From: PALSA-612 sp963846915
GTDB taxonomy: Bacteria; Actinomycetota; Thermoleophilia; Gaiellales; Gaiellaceae
Reading direction: 5' to 3'
DNA length: 64,000 nucleotides
NCBI GenBank assembly: GCA_963846915.1
Contig: CAWJXV010000007.1
Coordinates: forward strand, 124,001 to 188,000
The notes beneath the pieces were generated by a model. That model searched no databases and had not been told where the DNA came from. It saw nothing but the letters and a program-made list of their open reading frames with translations. Position numbers and translations under genes: made by a program. Below are positions 35,651-46,740 of the stretch, one piece after another (the stretch's first letter is position 1; every line of letters begins with the position of its first letter).

Positions 35651-37322
35651 CTAGAACAGGCCGACGGTGCGGCCGTCGTCGTCGATGTCGACGTTGAAGG
35701 CCGCGGGCATCGCGCTCAGGCCGGGCATCGTCTGCATGTCTCCGCAGAGCGCGACCAGCCAACCGGCGCCCGTGTAGGCGCGGATGTCGCGGATCGTCAC
35801 GACGAAGCCGGTCGGCGCGTTCGTCAGCGCCAGGTCGTGCGAAAGCGAGAGGTGCGTCTTGGCCATGCAGATCGGCAGCGTGTCGAGTCCGTTCGCGTTG
35901 AACTGCGCGATCTTGTCGCGCGCCGTCGTGAGCAGGAAGATCCCGTCGGCTCCGTAGGCGCGGACGGCGATCGCCTCGATCTTCTTCTCGATCGGCGCGT
36001 CGAGTGGGTAGAGGTAGTCGAAGGAGTTGGACTCGTCGGCCGCGGCCGCGACCGCCTCGGCGAGCGCCGCCGCGCCCTCGCCGCCGCGCTCGAAGCCGTC
36101 GTTGACCTCTGCCGCGTACGCGCCCGCCTCCAGCGCGAGGCGCTTTACGAGGTCGGTCTCTTCCTTCGTGTCGGTAGGGAAGCGGTTGACCGCGACGACG
36201 GCGTTGAGGCCGAACTCCCGCACGATGCCGAGATGCCGCGCGAGGTTGGCGGCGCCGGCTTCGATCTCCGCGAGTCCGCCCGCCTGGTCTCCGCCGTGGT
36301 GCTTGAGCGCCTTCACCGTGGCCACGAGCACGGTCGCGCTCGGGCGCAGCGCGCCGACGCGGCAGACGATGTCGAAGAACTTCTCCATCCCCATGTCCGA
36401 GCCGAAGCCGCTCTCGGTGACGACGTAGTCACCGAGCTTGAGCGCCACGCGGTCGGCGACGAGCGAGTTGTTGCCGTGGGCGATGTTGGCGAACGGGCCG
36501 CAGTGGACGAACACCGGCTGGCCCTCGAGCGTCTGGACGAGGTTGGGCTTGATCGTGTCCTTGAGCAGGACGGTCATCGCGCCGGCGGCCTTCAGCTGCT
36601 CGGCGGTGACGGGCTCGCCCTCGTACGTCTGGCCGACCGTGATCGCGCCGAGTCGGCTGCGGAGGTCGTGCAGGTCGCGCGCGACGGCGACGATCGCCAT
36701 CACCTCGGACGCGGCCGTGATGTCGAAGCCGGTCTGCCGCGTGTAGCCGTTCGCGCGGCCGCCGATGCCGACGACGATGTCGCGGAGCGCGCGGTCGTTG
36801 ATGTCGACGCAACGGCGCCACGAGATCGAGAGCGGGTCGATGCCGAGCGTGTTCCCGTGCAGGAGGTGCGCCTCGAGCATGGCCGCCAGGAGGTTGTTGG
36901 CTGCGCCGATCGCGTGGATGTCGCCGGTGAAGTGGAGGTTCATGTCCTCCATCGGTACGACCTGCGTGTAGCCGCCTCCCGCCGCGCCGCCCTTGATCCC
37001 GAACACCGGTCCGAGAGACGCCTCGCGAAGGCAGAGGACGGTGCTCTTGCCGAGCTTCCCGAAGCCCTGCGTGAGCGAGACAGACGTCGTCGTCTTGCCC
37101 TCACCGGCGGGCGTCGGCGTGATCGCGGTGACGTCGATCAGCTTGCCGTCGGGGCCGGTCGCCGAGCCGGTCGAGGACGTCGAGTGAGACCTTGGCCTTG
37201 TAGCGGCCGTAGAGCTCCACCTCGTCGGGCTCCAGCCCGATCTCCGAGGCGATGTCGGTGATCGGCCGCAGGGTCGCGGCCTGCGCGATCTCGAGCGACG
37301 AGGGCAAGGTCGTCTTCGCCAC
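35651..37322 (-). CDS. fhs: Formate-tetrahydrofolate ligase (frameshifted)
   Basis: About 556 residues; makes 10-formyl-THF from formate, ATP and THF. The N-terminus MAKTTLPSSLEIAQAATLRP is in one frame up to LDRLGDRP. From PDGKLIDVTAITPTPAGEGKTTT the frame changes. An extra G in a GGGG run at about 37151-37154 explains it. The P-loop TPAGEGKTTT, FTGDIHAIGAANNLLAAM, and GFGSDMGMEKF are intact. It lies 27 bp downstream of fchA, forming a one-carbon operon. The homopolymer position suggests a sequencing error. Confidence 0.9.
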
Positions 37323-37349
37323 GGCGAGGGAGCGTATCGGCGGCGCGCG

Positions 37350-37841
37350 CTACTGCGCGTTGGCAACCGCAGCCAGAGCCCGCTCGAGCCTGGCGTCGCC
37401 TGCACCGTGGAGATTGATCTCGACGAGCGTCGCGGCCACGCGCGCGACCGCGGCGGCGAGCTCGGCGCCGGCGATCGCGTCGCCCGCGACCCGGGGGTTG
37501 CCGCTTTCGGCGATCGCGCGCCCGAGCGAGGCCACCTCCGCCGCCGCCTCGGCGATCGCGAGCGGCACGTCGATCGTCCGGTCGCGGTCAGCGTCGCTCT
37601 TCGTCGTCATGAACGCCGTGTACGCCTCGGCGTCATCGTCCGCCAGCTCGACGAGCCGCGTCCGCAGCTCCAGGAGGCGCCCCGCTGCCTCCCGCTCGTC
37701 GGAGAAGCGCGCGGCGAGCTCGGCGAGCGAGGCGGCGATGGCGCCGGCAACCGCCGCCCCCGAGCCCGACGCCGGGGCGGGAGTCCGGGCGCCGAGCGCG
37801 TCGAGATAGTCGGCGATCGTGTGCGCCGAAGCAGAGGGCAC
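37350..37841 (-). CDS. fchA: Formimidoyltetrahydrofolate cyclodeaminase-like protein
   Basis: A 163-residue helical protein of the cyclodeaminase/cyclohydrolase family. TPAPASGSGAAVAGAIAASLAE is the glycine-rich folate-binding loop. DADRDRTIDVPLAIAEAAAEVA and GNPRVAGDAIAGAELAAAVA are the family core. It would form methenyl-THF from formimino-THF or exchange methenyl- and formyl-THF. Upstream of fhs on the same strand with a 27-bp gap, so both probably supply one-carbon units together. Its own start is ATG 37841. Confidence 0.85.
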   Translation of the reverse strand: MPSASAHTIADYLDALGARTPAPASGSGAAVAGAIAASLAELAARFSDEREAAGRLLELRTRLVELADDDAEAYTAFMTTKSDADRDRTIDVPLAIAEAAAEVASLGRAIAESGNPRVAGDAIAGAELAAAVARVAATLVEINLHGAGDARLERALAAVANAQ

Positions 37842-37870
37842 GGCTCAAGGATGACAGCGGCGAGGCCGAC

Positions 37871-39867
<1,997 letters not shown>

Positions 39868-39871
<4 letters not shown>

Positions 39872-40641
39872 GCGTCCTCGCCGGCAAGGTCGCGCTCGTC
39901 ACCGGCGCGGGCTCGGGGATCGGCCGCGCGACTGCGATCGCGCTGGCCGGGGCGGGCGCGAGCGTCGTCGCGGCCGACCTCGTCGCGGACGGGCTCGACG
40001 AGACTGTCGCGGCCGCGGGCCGCGTCCAGGCGGTCGCCTCGGTCGGCGACGTGCGCCGTCGAGACGACGTGCAGGCGGCCGTCGACCTGGCGACGGAGAC
40101 GTTCGGCGGCCTCGACGTCGTCGTCGCGAACGCCGCCGTCTCGCTCTACGAGCCGTTCGAGGAGCAGTCCGAGGAGACGATCGACCTCGTGCTCGACACG
40201 AACCTCAAGGGTGCGCTCCTGTGCGCGCAGCTGGCGATCCCGTCCCTGCGGGCGCGCGGCGGCGGCAGCATCGTCTTCGTCTCCTCCGTCCAGGCGTTCG
40301 TGACGCTGCCCGGCTGCGTGCCCTACGCGGCGGCGAAGGCCGGGCTCGTCGCCGCGGCGATCGCGCTCGCCCCCGAGGTCGGCCGCGACGGGATTCGCGT
40401 CAACGCGATCGCGCCGGGGACGATCGACACGCCGATGCTGCGGCGCGACCTCTCCGGCATGAACCGCGAGGAGGCGGAGAGCTTCCTGCGGCAGGTCGAG
40501 GCTGCGAACGCGCTCGGCCGCATCGGCCGGCCCGAGGAGGTCGCCCAGACCGTCGTCTTCCTCGCCTCGGATGCGTCGAGCTACGTCACCGGCACGACCG
40601 TCGTCGTCGACGGCGGCTACCTGACCGTCAAGAAGTTCTAG
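39868..40641 (+). CDS. SDR family oxidoreductase
   Basis: A 257-residue classical SDR: TGAGSGIGRATAIALAGAGA near 11-30, VVANAAVS, VFVSSVQAFV (Ser), YAAAKAG (Tyr-x3-Lys), and NAIAPGTIDTPMLRRDL. The C-terminal GRIGRPEEVAQTVVFLASD and VTGTTVVVDGGY are standard. GTG 39868 overlaps the ftsH stop (GTGA). The substrate is unknown. A dispersed two-hairpin element starts 3 bp after its stop. Confidence 0.87.
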
Positions 40642-40644
40642 TGA

Positions 40645-40744
40645 CGTGGGGGAACCCAGGGTTCCCCCACGAGCCCCCTCCTTCCAGTTGGCGCGTCGTG
40701 GATCGCTGTTGCGCTCCGGCGAGAGCGCGGTCTCGCCTCCGCGC
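40645..40744 (+). repeat. Two-hairpin dispersed element, copy 3
   Basis: Hairpin I, CGTGGGGGAACCC (40645-40657) around one A with GGGTTCCCCCACG (40659-40671), is a perfect 13-bp palindrome. The linker begins AGCCCCCTCC. Hairpin II (40711-40744) pairs GGCGAGA with TCTCGCC and GCGC with GCGC around an internal loop. It separates the SDR from a convergent gene and could act as terminator for both. Confidence 0.6.
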
Positions 40745-40758
40745 CCGCCGGGCGACTC

Positions 40759-41592
40759 TCAGAGGATGGCTCTCAGCGCCTGGCTCTGGTCGAGTGCCTG
40801 CTCGAGTGCGTGGCTCGAGGGCGCGCGCTTCGAGTACGTCGAGGTGCCCTGCGCGAGCAACTCGCGGGCTGCCTCGAGCAGCGCGCCGTAGGAGAAGCGT
40901 GCGAGCGCACCGCCTGTCGAGACCCGCCGCACGCCGGCCGCGGCCAGTTCCTGCACCGACGGCCCGCTCGCGAGCGCGAGCACGTTGACGGGCACGCCGA
41001 GCGCATCGACGACCGCGCGCACCTGTTCCATCGTCGACAGGCCGGGTGCGTAGACGCAGTCGGCGCCTGCGTCGCGGTAGGCGACGAGCCGTGCGATCGT
41101 GTCGTCGAGGTCGTCCACTCCGCGGATGTGGTTCTCGGCCCGCCCGGTGAGCACCATCGGGTCGGCGAGCGCGTGCGCGGCCTCGGCCGCCTCGGCGACG
41201 CGCTCGGCGGCGAGCCCGACGTCGTCGATCCGGTCCGACTCCGGGTCGTAGTCCTCGATCGAGAAGCCGGCGGCGCCTGCGTCTGCGAGCATCGCCACGG
41301 TCTCCGTGATCCCGCCCGCGTCGTCCGGATAGCAGCGCTCGCTGTCGACGTTCAGCGGCAGCGGAGTTGCTGCCGCGACGGCTGCCACGTGTGCGGCGAG
41401 CTCGTCGCGCGCAACGGCCTGGTCCGGCTTGCCGAGCGACCAGGCGAAACCCGCGCTCGTGGTCGCGAGTGCCTCGAAGCCGACGGAGGCGAGCAGCCGC
41501 GCCGACCCGGCGTCCCACGGATTCGGCATCAGGAACAGCTGCTCGCGCGCGTGGAGCTCACGGAACCGGGCACGGCGCCCCGAAATCGACAT
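40759..41592 (-). CDS. Isocitrate lyase/PEP mutase-family protein
   Basis: A 277-residue TIM-barrel enzyme. NPWDAGSARLLASVGFEALATTSAGFAWSLG is the family N-terminal substrate loop, LNVDSERCYPDD contains the metal-binding Asp/Glu, and SIEDYDPE follows. MVLTGRAENHIRG and DAGADCVYAPGL complete the barrel core. The isocitrate-lyase KKCGH motif is absent, so this is more like the 2-methylisocitrate-lyase/oxaloacetate-hydrolase/PEP-mutase-like branch; the actual substrate is unresolved. The ATG at 41592 is chosen, 9 bp from the next gene on the same strand. Confidence 0.82.
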   Translation of the reverse strand: MSISGRRARFRELHAREQLFLMPNPWDAGSARLLASVGFEALATTSAGFAWSLGKPDQAVARDELAAHVAAVAAATPLPLNVDSERCYPDDAGGITETVAMLADAGAAGFSIEDYDPESDRIDDVGLAAERVAEAAEAAHALADPMVLTGRAENHIRGVDDLDDTIARLVAYRDAGADCVYAPGLSTMEQVRAVVDALGVPVNVLALASGPSVQELAAAGVRRVSTGGALARFSYGALLEAARELLAQGTSTYSKRAPSSHALEQALDQSQALRAIL

Positions 41593-41601
41593 GGCCGGAG
41601 C

Positions 41602-42012
41602 CTACTCCCCGCGCAGCACGAACTGCGTGCAGCGGAACTCGGCCATCGGCCGGCCGTCGGGCGTCTTCACGTGCGCGTCCCAGACCTGCGTCGTGCGTCC
41701 GCCGTGGACGAGGCGGGCCTCGCAGGTGATCGTCCCTTCCCGCGCGGTGCGCAGGAAGTTCGTCTTCAGCTCGATCGTCGTGAATCCGGTGCCGCCCTCG
41801 GGCAGGCTGAGGATGCAGCCGTACCCGCAGGACGTGTCGGCGAGTGCGATCACCGCGGCCGCGTGGAGGTAGCCGTGCGGCGCGAAGTGGTGCTCGTGGA
41901 TCTCCATCTGCGAGTCGATGCGGCCGTGCTCGGCCGTGACGATCTCGACGCCGAGGTGGCCGGGGAGCCCGCGGGCGCCGAACGCGTTGAGCTCGGCGGC
42001 TGTCATTTCCAT
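41602..42012 (-). CDS. Hotdog-fold thioesterase (PaaI type)
   Basis: A 136-residue hotdog domain with FAPHGYLHAAAVIALADTSCGYG, the HG and Asp region of PaaI thioesterases, and ELKTNFLRTAREGTITCEARLV. The DUF4442/4HBT-like end is FRCTQFVLRGE. It is upstream of the PEP-mutase-family gene by 9 bp and probably cotranscribed. It may hydrolyse aromatic or short acyl-CoAs. A second, divergent paralogue lies at 22600-23034. Confidence 0.82.
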   Translation of the reverse strand: MEMTAAELNAFGARGLPGHLGVEIVTAEHGRIDSQMEIHEHHFAPHGYLHAAAVIALADTSCGYGCILSLPEGGTGFTTIELKTNFLRTAREGTITCEARLVHGGRTTQVWDAHVKTPDGRPMAEFRCTQFVLRGE

Positions 42013-42088
42013 CTCGTGACCCTATCGGGCCGCTCGCGCAGGATCAGCTTGCCCACGTGGCGAGACTCCTCGAGGTCGACGGCGAGTG

Positions 42089-42604
42089 TCAGCGCGGCCC
42101 GGCCGCGATCGCGAGTGCGGCGAGGCGGGCGAGGACAGCCTTCGTGTTGGCGGGCGGGTCCTTGTGCTGCCAGGTGTAGAGGACGCCGCGGTACACGAAC
42201 CAGAGCGTCGCGGGGCTGCAAGAGCCGCCGCAGGTGATCCCCTTGTAGAAGGCGGGCTGGCCGCCGGCGAGCCTGAGGTTGGGCTTGCCGGGGAGCTTGC
42301 CGCCGCGCTTGGCCTCGAACGACGCGAGGAAGCATGCGTTTGCTCGGCCGCAGTTCGGAGCGCCGGAGAGGTCCATGGACCAGGCGTTCCTGCTGCCGCT
42401 GCCGGTCGGGTAGAGCCTCGGCACCTTGCCCGCAAAGGGCAGCGAGGCCGGGAGCAGCACCGCTACCGTCGTCTTCTTCTTGACGGCCGGAAGCTGCCCG
42501 GCGAACGCCTTCAGCACGTCGGCGTTGCCGGTCGTCGAGGCGATCGCCGGCACCGCGAGCAAGACGGCCAGCGCGAGGGCCGGGGCGAAGACGCGTCGTC
42601 TCAT
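42089..42604 (-). CDS. Hypothetical secreted protein
   Basis: A 171-residue protein with a signal peptide (MRRRVFAPALALAVLLAVPAIA-STT). The mature part has four cysteines in pairs: PNCGRANACF and GITCGGSC, likely disulfides. No known domain is recognised. The segment TLWFVYRGVLYTWQHKD is aromatic-rich. Start ATG 42604 is the only one giving a signal sequence. It lies 23 bp downstream of another small secreted protein on the same strand, so they may be expressed together. Confidence 0.68.
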   Translation of the reverse strand: MRRRVFAPALALAVLLAVPAIASTTGNADVLKAFAGQLPAVKKKTTVAVLLPASLPFAGKVPRLYPTGSGSRNAWSMDLSGAPNCGRANACFLASFEAKRGGKLPGKPNLRLAGGQPAFYKGITCGGSCSPATLWFVYRGVLYTWQHKDPPANTKAVLARLAALAIAAGPR

Positions 42605-42627
42605 GCGCGCGACTCTAACCAGGCAAG

Positions 42628-43050
42628 TCAGATGACAAAGCTGTGTGCGCGGCTGAGAAAGAACCCGTGCCGGGAGCGGTTCGTGCAGCGGAGGCCGGTG
42701 CTCCTGGACGTGCACGTGAACCCGCCGCGGCGCCAGGTGGTGCCGTACTTCAGCACCGCTCCCTGGTGGAGGACGGTGTCACCCGCGCACACCACCCGCG
42801 CCCGTCCCGTATCGGACATCGAGTAACCCGACCCGTAGTCGAGCTCGCAGCTCCGGGGCTTCTTCGGGGCCGGTTTGATGCCGGTTGCGATGTCGCAGCG
42901 AAGGAACACGCTCGCGCCGTCCTTCGAGTAGATGCAGCCGATGTTCCCGCTCGGTGTGTGGAACCCGACGAGCGTGCTCGCCGAGCCCGTCGCCCCGAAC
43001 GCGCCACTCGCCAGAGTCCCTGCGAGGAGGATCGTCAAGAGCTTGCCCAC
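42628..43050 (-). CDS. Secreted DUF6636-like protein
   Basis: A 140-residue protein with a signal peptide (MGKLLTILLAGTLASGAFG). The mature part matches the pattern of DUF6636: FHTPSGNIGCIYSKDG, LRCDIATGIKPAP, SCELDYGSGY, CAGDTVLHQGAVLKYG and GLRCTNRSRHGFFLSR, with six regularly spaced cysteines. GTG 43050 is the start. Function is unknown. It is upstream of the other secreted protein. Confidence 0.75.
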   Translation of the reverse strand: MGKLLTILLAGTLASGAFGATGSASTLVGFHTPSGNIGCIYSKDGASVFLRCDIATGIKPAPKKPRSCELDYGSGYSMSDTGRARVVCAGDTVLHQGAVLKYGTTWRRGGFTCTSRSTGLRCTNRSRHGFFLSRAHSFVI

Positions 43051-43101
43051 AGTCGTCCCCCTTCGGTCTTCCGCCGCGACCTCCGCGGCCCGGGCTGCAC
43101 C

Positions 43102-43704
43102 CTAGCTATTGCCGACGGCGACGGCCCGCTCGCGGGCGGGGCGCGACTCGATGCGCTCGAGATAGGCGGCGATCGTGGGCAAGCCGTCGGTCAGCTCGGC
43201 ACGGCGGCCGAAGATGAGCACCGCCGCCATGATCAGGTCGGCGACCGAGAAAGCGTCCCCGACCAGGTACTCGCGTCGATCGAGCGCGTTCTCGACGACC
43301 GCCGCGGCGTCCCGGAAATCGGTCCTCGCAGCCCCGATGCGCTCGTCGTCCTCCGCGCGACGAGCCCGGAAGACCTCGAGCACAGCCGGCTCGAGCTCGG
43401 TCATCGCGAAGACGCTCCACTGGTAGGCGAGCGCGCGGTCGTGGCTTCCCGCCGGCGGGATCATGCCCGCTTCGGGGTGGAGGTCGGCGATGTGCAGGAG
43501 GATCGCAAGGGACTCGAAGACGAAGCCTTCCTCGTCCTCGACGACCGGCACGCGGCCCAGTGGGTGGCGGCTCGCATGCTCTTCGCCGCGGCGCTCGTCG
43601 CCCGTCATCAGCGTCAGGTCGTAAGGCGCCCCGATCTCCTCGAGTAGCCACAGCACTCTCGTCGAGCGCGTGTTCGGAACGTGGTAGAGGCGCATGGGCG
43701 TCAT
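43102..43704 (-). CDS. Glutathione S-transferase-like protein
   Basis: A 200-residue GST-fold protein. The thioredoxin-like N-terminal domain has MRLYHVPNTRSTRVLWLLEEIG, where Ser/Thr in NTRST is the likely catalytic-type residue, and HPLGRVPVVEDEEGFVFES contains the cis-Pro and the Glu-Ser glutathione contact. The all-helical C-terminal domain has LVGDAFSVADLIMAA, the capping box. ATG 43704 is chosen; ATG 43695 is an alternative. High-GC actinobacteria usually lack glutathione, so a mycothiol-related or non-catalytic role is possible. Confidence 0.82.
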   Translation of the reverse strand: MTPMRLYHVPNTRSTRVLWLLEEIGAPYDLTLMTGDERRGEEHASRHPLGRVPVVEDEEGFVFESLAILLHIADLHPEAGMIPPAGSHDRALAYQWSVFAMTELEPAVLEVFRARRAEDDERIGAARTDFRDAAAVVENALDRREYLVGDAFSVADLIMAAVLIFGRRAELTDGLPTIAAYLERIESRPARERAVAVGNS

Positions 43705-43772
43705 TACGTCGGCTTCCGGCCGATTATTCCTGTCCGCTGGTTGACCCCGCGTAGTCGTGCGCTTAGTCTCGT

Positions 43773-43796
43773 TCGGCCAGGCGATCGCCTGGCCGA
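43773..43796. promoter_or_regulatory. 24-bp perfect palindrome in a divergent promoter region
   Basis: TCGGCCAGGCGA followed by its reverse complement gives a perfect 24-bp palindrome centred on GCGATCGC. It lies 24 bp upstream of the MBL-fold gene and 69 bp upstream of the divergent GST-like gene. Its position suits an operator for a dimeric regulator controlling either or both genes. Confidence 0.5.
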
Positions 43797-43819
43797 CTGA
43801 ACGGCCGTCAGGAGCAGGC

Positions 43820-45136
43820 ATGAAGCGACGCAATCCCCCGCGGGCCGCGCAACCGATTCGAGTCCATTTCCTCGACGTCGGTCCGGAGGAGTACGGCGAC
43901 GCGGTGCTCTGCGAGCTCAAAGGCACGACCGTCCTCATCGACGGCGCGCACCCGGGCAACAAGAGCCCCGAGCAGGGCCATCGCTCGATTCCCGACCAGC
44001 TGAGGTCGCTGCTCGGAGCCGGAGCCGCGGACCCGGTCCAGGTCGACCTGCTCGTCGTCACCCACGCACATCTCGATCACATCGGTTGCCTGCCGGCGAT
44101 CGTTCAGAACGGCACGCTGCGTGCGAAGTGGGCGCTCGTGGTCGATCCGGGGCTCGGGTGGGGACGCCCGGCCGGAGGAGACGCTGCCGCGGATGCTCCG
44201 CTCGACCCGGTGGTCGCGGCGTTCCGCGAGGAGGTCCCGAGCGAGGGCATCGGCAACGACGCGCTCAACCAGCTGCTCGTCGATGCCGCCGGCCTCGAGC
44301 AGGGGTACAACGCGATGCTCGCCAAGCTCGAGGCCGACGGAACGACGGTCGTCCGCTACGGCCGCGACGACCATCAGCCCCTGCTCGACACGTTCGCGCG
44401 CGTCGGGCTCTCCATCCTCGGACCGTCGAAGGATCAGCTCCTGCTCTGCGCCAAGCAGATCACCGGGACGACGCAGGATGCCGCCGACCGCCTGGCCGAC
44501 CTCCGGTCGCGCGGGGACATCCCGCAGACCAGCGTCGACCAGTACAAGCTGCTGCTGCGGTCGACCGCCGACCTGATGGACGCCGAAAAGCGACCCGGCC
44601 CCGCGGTGAACCTGCAGAGCATCGTGACGCTGTTTTCCGTGGGCGGCGCGAAGCTGCTGTTCGCCGGCGACATGCAGCTCGCCGATCCCCAGATCGGCGG
44701 CCCCGCGATGCAGAAGGAGGTCGACGACCTGCTCGCGGCCATCCGCGCCGAGGCGCCGTTCGACGTCTTCAAGCTCTGCCACCACGGAAGCGACAACGGG
44801 CTCGACGAGAAGATCCTCCCCGACTTCTCGACGACACCCGTGTTCGGCATCTGCGCCGGCCAGGGGAGCAAGTCGCACCCCAATCCTTCCGTCCTCAAGC
44901 TGCTCGCCGCGGAAAGCGACAGGGTCAAGTGGGTCCGAACTGACCACAACGGGCTCTCGACCGTCGAGCTCGCCGGCAACAAGACGACGCTCGAGGTCGA
45001 CCACGGCGACGTCAACGACCCCCGGCCGAACACGCAGGACGTCGCGGCGCCGGCCGCCGCGGCGACCCCGGCCCGTCCGGTGCCCGCGCCGGCGTCCACG
45101 ACGGCGGCGCGACAGCCGGCGGGTACGTCGAGGTGA
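43820..45136 (+). CDS. ComEC/Rec2-like metallo-beta-lactamase-fold hydrolase, soluble
   Basis: A 438-residue MBL-fold protein. The metal site is THAHLDHIG near 80-88 (HxHxDH), with LLFAGDMQ near 280 and KLCHHGSDNG near 318. VHFLDVGPEEYGDAV and VLIDGAHPG are typical of the hydrolase domain of ComEC/Rec2-like proteins, but there is no membrane segment. The C-terminal 30 residues are a proline/alanine-rich linker. ATG 43820 follows AGGAG. GTGA coupling to a caspase-clan protease suggests they act together. An effector nuclease or phosphodiesterase is possible; the substrate is unknown. Confidence 0.82.
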   Translation: MKRRNPPRAAQPIRVHFLDVGPEEYGDAVLCELKGTTVLIDGAHPGNKSPEQGHRSIPDQLRSLLGAGAADPVQVDLLVVTHAHLDHIGCLPAIVQNGTLRAKWALVVDPGLGWGRPAGGDAAADAPLDPVVAAFREEVPSEGIGNDALNQLLVDAAGLEQGYNAMLAKLEADGTTVVRYGRDDHQPLLDTFARVGLSILGPSKDQLLLCAKQITGTTQDAADRLADLRSRGDIPQTSVDQYKLLLRSTADLMDAEKRPGPAVNLQSIVTLFSVGGAKLLFAGDMQLADPQIGGPAMQKEVDDLLAAIRAEAPFDVFKLCHHGSDNGLDEKILPDFSTTPVFGICAGQGSKSHPNPSVLKLLAAESDRVKWVRTDHNGLSTVELAGNKTTLEVDHGDVNDPRPNTQDVAAPAAAATPARPVPAPASTTAARQPAGTSR

Positions 45137-46329
45137 CGGCGCGCGTGCCACTCGGAGCACGGGTGACGGTGAGCGTCGACGCGACCGCGAACGCGGCTCC
45201 GTCGGGGCCCGTAGCGGGCGCGGGCGACCGCTTCGATCCGCTGACCGTGGGGAACGGCCGGAATCTTCCGCGCTTGCTCGTGTGCACGAGCGCGGCGCAG
45301 CTGGCCGCGAACGTCGGCGCGCTCGAGGCCGGCCACGCTCTCGACGCCGTCCGCGCGCATCCTTCCCTCGTCCTCTACGACGGGCTTCCGGCCGGCGTCA
45401 GCGCGGCGGACGCGCAGCGGGCCGTCGTCGAGCGCCTTCACGGCGACGGCTCGATCAAGGGCGTGGTGGTGCTGGGCGGGCTCGACGTGGTGCCGTCGCA
45501 CCGGCGCGACGCCCTGCCGCCCCGCCTCCGGCAGCAGCTGGGTCAGACGGAGGATCCGGACGACTTCATCGTCTGGAGCGACGAGGCGTACGGCGATCTC
45601 GACGGCGACGCGATCGCCGAGCTCCCCGTCAGCCGCATCCCGGACGGGAAGTCGCCGGATCTCCTGTTCGCCGCGCTCGGGGCCGGCGACGAGACCCGCC
45701 GTCTGCTCAGGCAAGGGGTTCGCAACCAGGCGCGGCCCTTCGCGGAGGACGTCTACGCGCTCGTCCAGGGAGACGGAGGGTTGCTCGTGTCCCAGCCCGT
45801 GGCGCCCACCGCCGTGCCACCGCTCCAGGCGGACATCGTCTATCTGATGCTCCACGGCGACTACGGCGACTCGAGCCGGTTCTGGGGCGAGGACAATGTG
45901 GGGAGCGCGTTCGAGGCCGTGAACGTCACCAACGTGCCCAGAGGCGGGGGCCGGGTGGTCGTGGCCGGCTGCTGCTGGGGTGCCCTGACCGTCGAGCAGC
46001 CCGCGCTTCGCACGCAGGCCGGCGTCGCGCCGGCGCCGAAGGCCGTCGGCGCGTCGATGGCGCTGTCGTTCCTGCTCGGCGGCGCGACCGCCTTCGTCGG
46101 CTGTACCGGGGTGCATTACTCCCCGAAGGCGCCCGGCGACTACTTCGGCGGCCCGATGCACAAGGCGGTCATCTCCGCGCTCCGGGACGGCGTGGCGCCG
46201 GCCGAGGCGCTCTTCCGCGCAAAGGCCGACTACGCGGCCAACATGCCGCACGGCCAGGGACGGCCGCTCGACCAGGCGATCGAGTTCAAGATCCTCAACG
46301 AGTTCACGTGCCTGGGCCTCGGGTGGTGA
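45133..46329 (+). CDS. C25-like/caspase-clan cysteine protease
   Basis: A 398-residue protein with a gingipain-like caspase fold. The His of the dyad is in YLMLHGDYGDSS near 240 and the Cys in VVVAGCCWGA near 279. The upstream AELPVSRIPDGKSPD resembles the conserved P-V-x-R-I-P strand of C25-like proteins. LPRLLVCTS and VVVLGGLDVVPSHRR are further Rossmann-like strands. There is no signal peptide, so it acts inside the cell, unlike secreted gingipains. GTG 45133 overlaps the MBL gene stop (GTGA). The specific substrate is unknown; the small charged protein encoded next is a candidate. Confidence 0.75.
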   Translation: MTARVPLGARVTVSVDATANAAPSGPVAGAGDRFDPLTVGNGRNLPRLLVCTSAAQLAANVGALEAGHALDAVRAHPSLVLYDGLPAGVSAADAQRAVVERLHGDGSIKGVVVLGGLDVVPSHRRDALPPRLRQQLGQTEDPDDFIVWSDEAYGDLDGDAIAELPVSRIPDGKSPDLLFAALGAGDETRRLLRQGVRNQARPFAEDVYALVQGDGGLLVSQPVAPTAVPPLQADIVYLMLHGDYGDSSRFWGEDNVGSAFEAVNVTNVPRGGGRVVVAGCCWGALTVEQPALRTQAGVAPAPKAVGASMALSFLLGGATAFVGCTGVHYSPKAPGDYFGGPMHKAVISALRDGVAPAEALFRAKADYAANMPHGQGRPLDQAIEFKILNEFTCLGLGW

Positions 46330-46366
46330 CTAACCTTCACGTGGAACGAACGGAAGGAGCTGTGAG

Positions 46367-46723
46367 ATGGCCAGGCTCTCCGACGAAGAGCTGAACAAGA
46401 TCATCGAACGCGACATGCCCGGCCACCGTCTCGTTCGGCGGAAGGGCGACGGGCCCGCGGACGGCGGTGACGCGGCCGCGTCGGAGCGAGCCGTCGACGA
46501 CGTCAGCCCTGACCTCGCGGAGCTGAAGCAGAAGTACCTGGGCGACTCCGGCGGCGCAGACGGCGCGGCAGCCGCCGCACCGAACCCGCGGGCCGAGAAC
46601 ACGGACGACGAGATCGTGATCGTCGAGCCCAAGGGCCGCACGGACCCGCTCGATCACGGATCGCGACCCAAGGCGGTCGTCGTCTCCGGGACCGAGCGCA
46701 AGGTCATCGGGTACCAGGGCTGA
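46367..46723 (+). CDS. Small charged protein, possible partner of the caspase-like protease
   Basis: A 118-residue, mostly disordered protein. A short basic helix, MARLSDEELNKIIERDMPGHRLVRR, is broken by Gly/Ala/Asp-rich linkers, with a second helix near DLAELKQKYLG and an acidic strand-like ENTDDEIVIVEPKG. No domain is known. GAGCTGTGAG (ribosome binding site GGAGCTGTGAG at 46355) precedes the ATG. It lies 37 bp after the protease gene. The arrangement suggests a substrate, regulator or adaptor of the protease. This is a working hypothesis. Confidence 0.6.
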   Translation: MARLSDEELNKIIERDMPGHRLVRRKGDGPADGGDAAASERAVDDVSPDLAELKQKYLGDSGGADGAAAAAPNPRAENTDDEIVIVEPKGRTDPLDHGSRPKAVVVSGTERKVIGYQG

Positions 46724-46740
46724 GCGCTTCGCGCGACTAC

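Noticed and set aside
44434..46251. 605-residue antisense open frame over the MBL and protease genes
   Set aside because: No protein-like features; both metal and catalytic motifs are on the plus strand.
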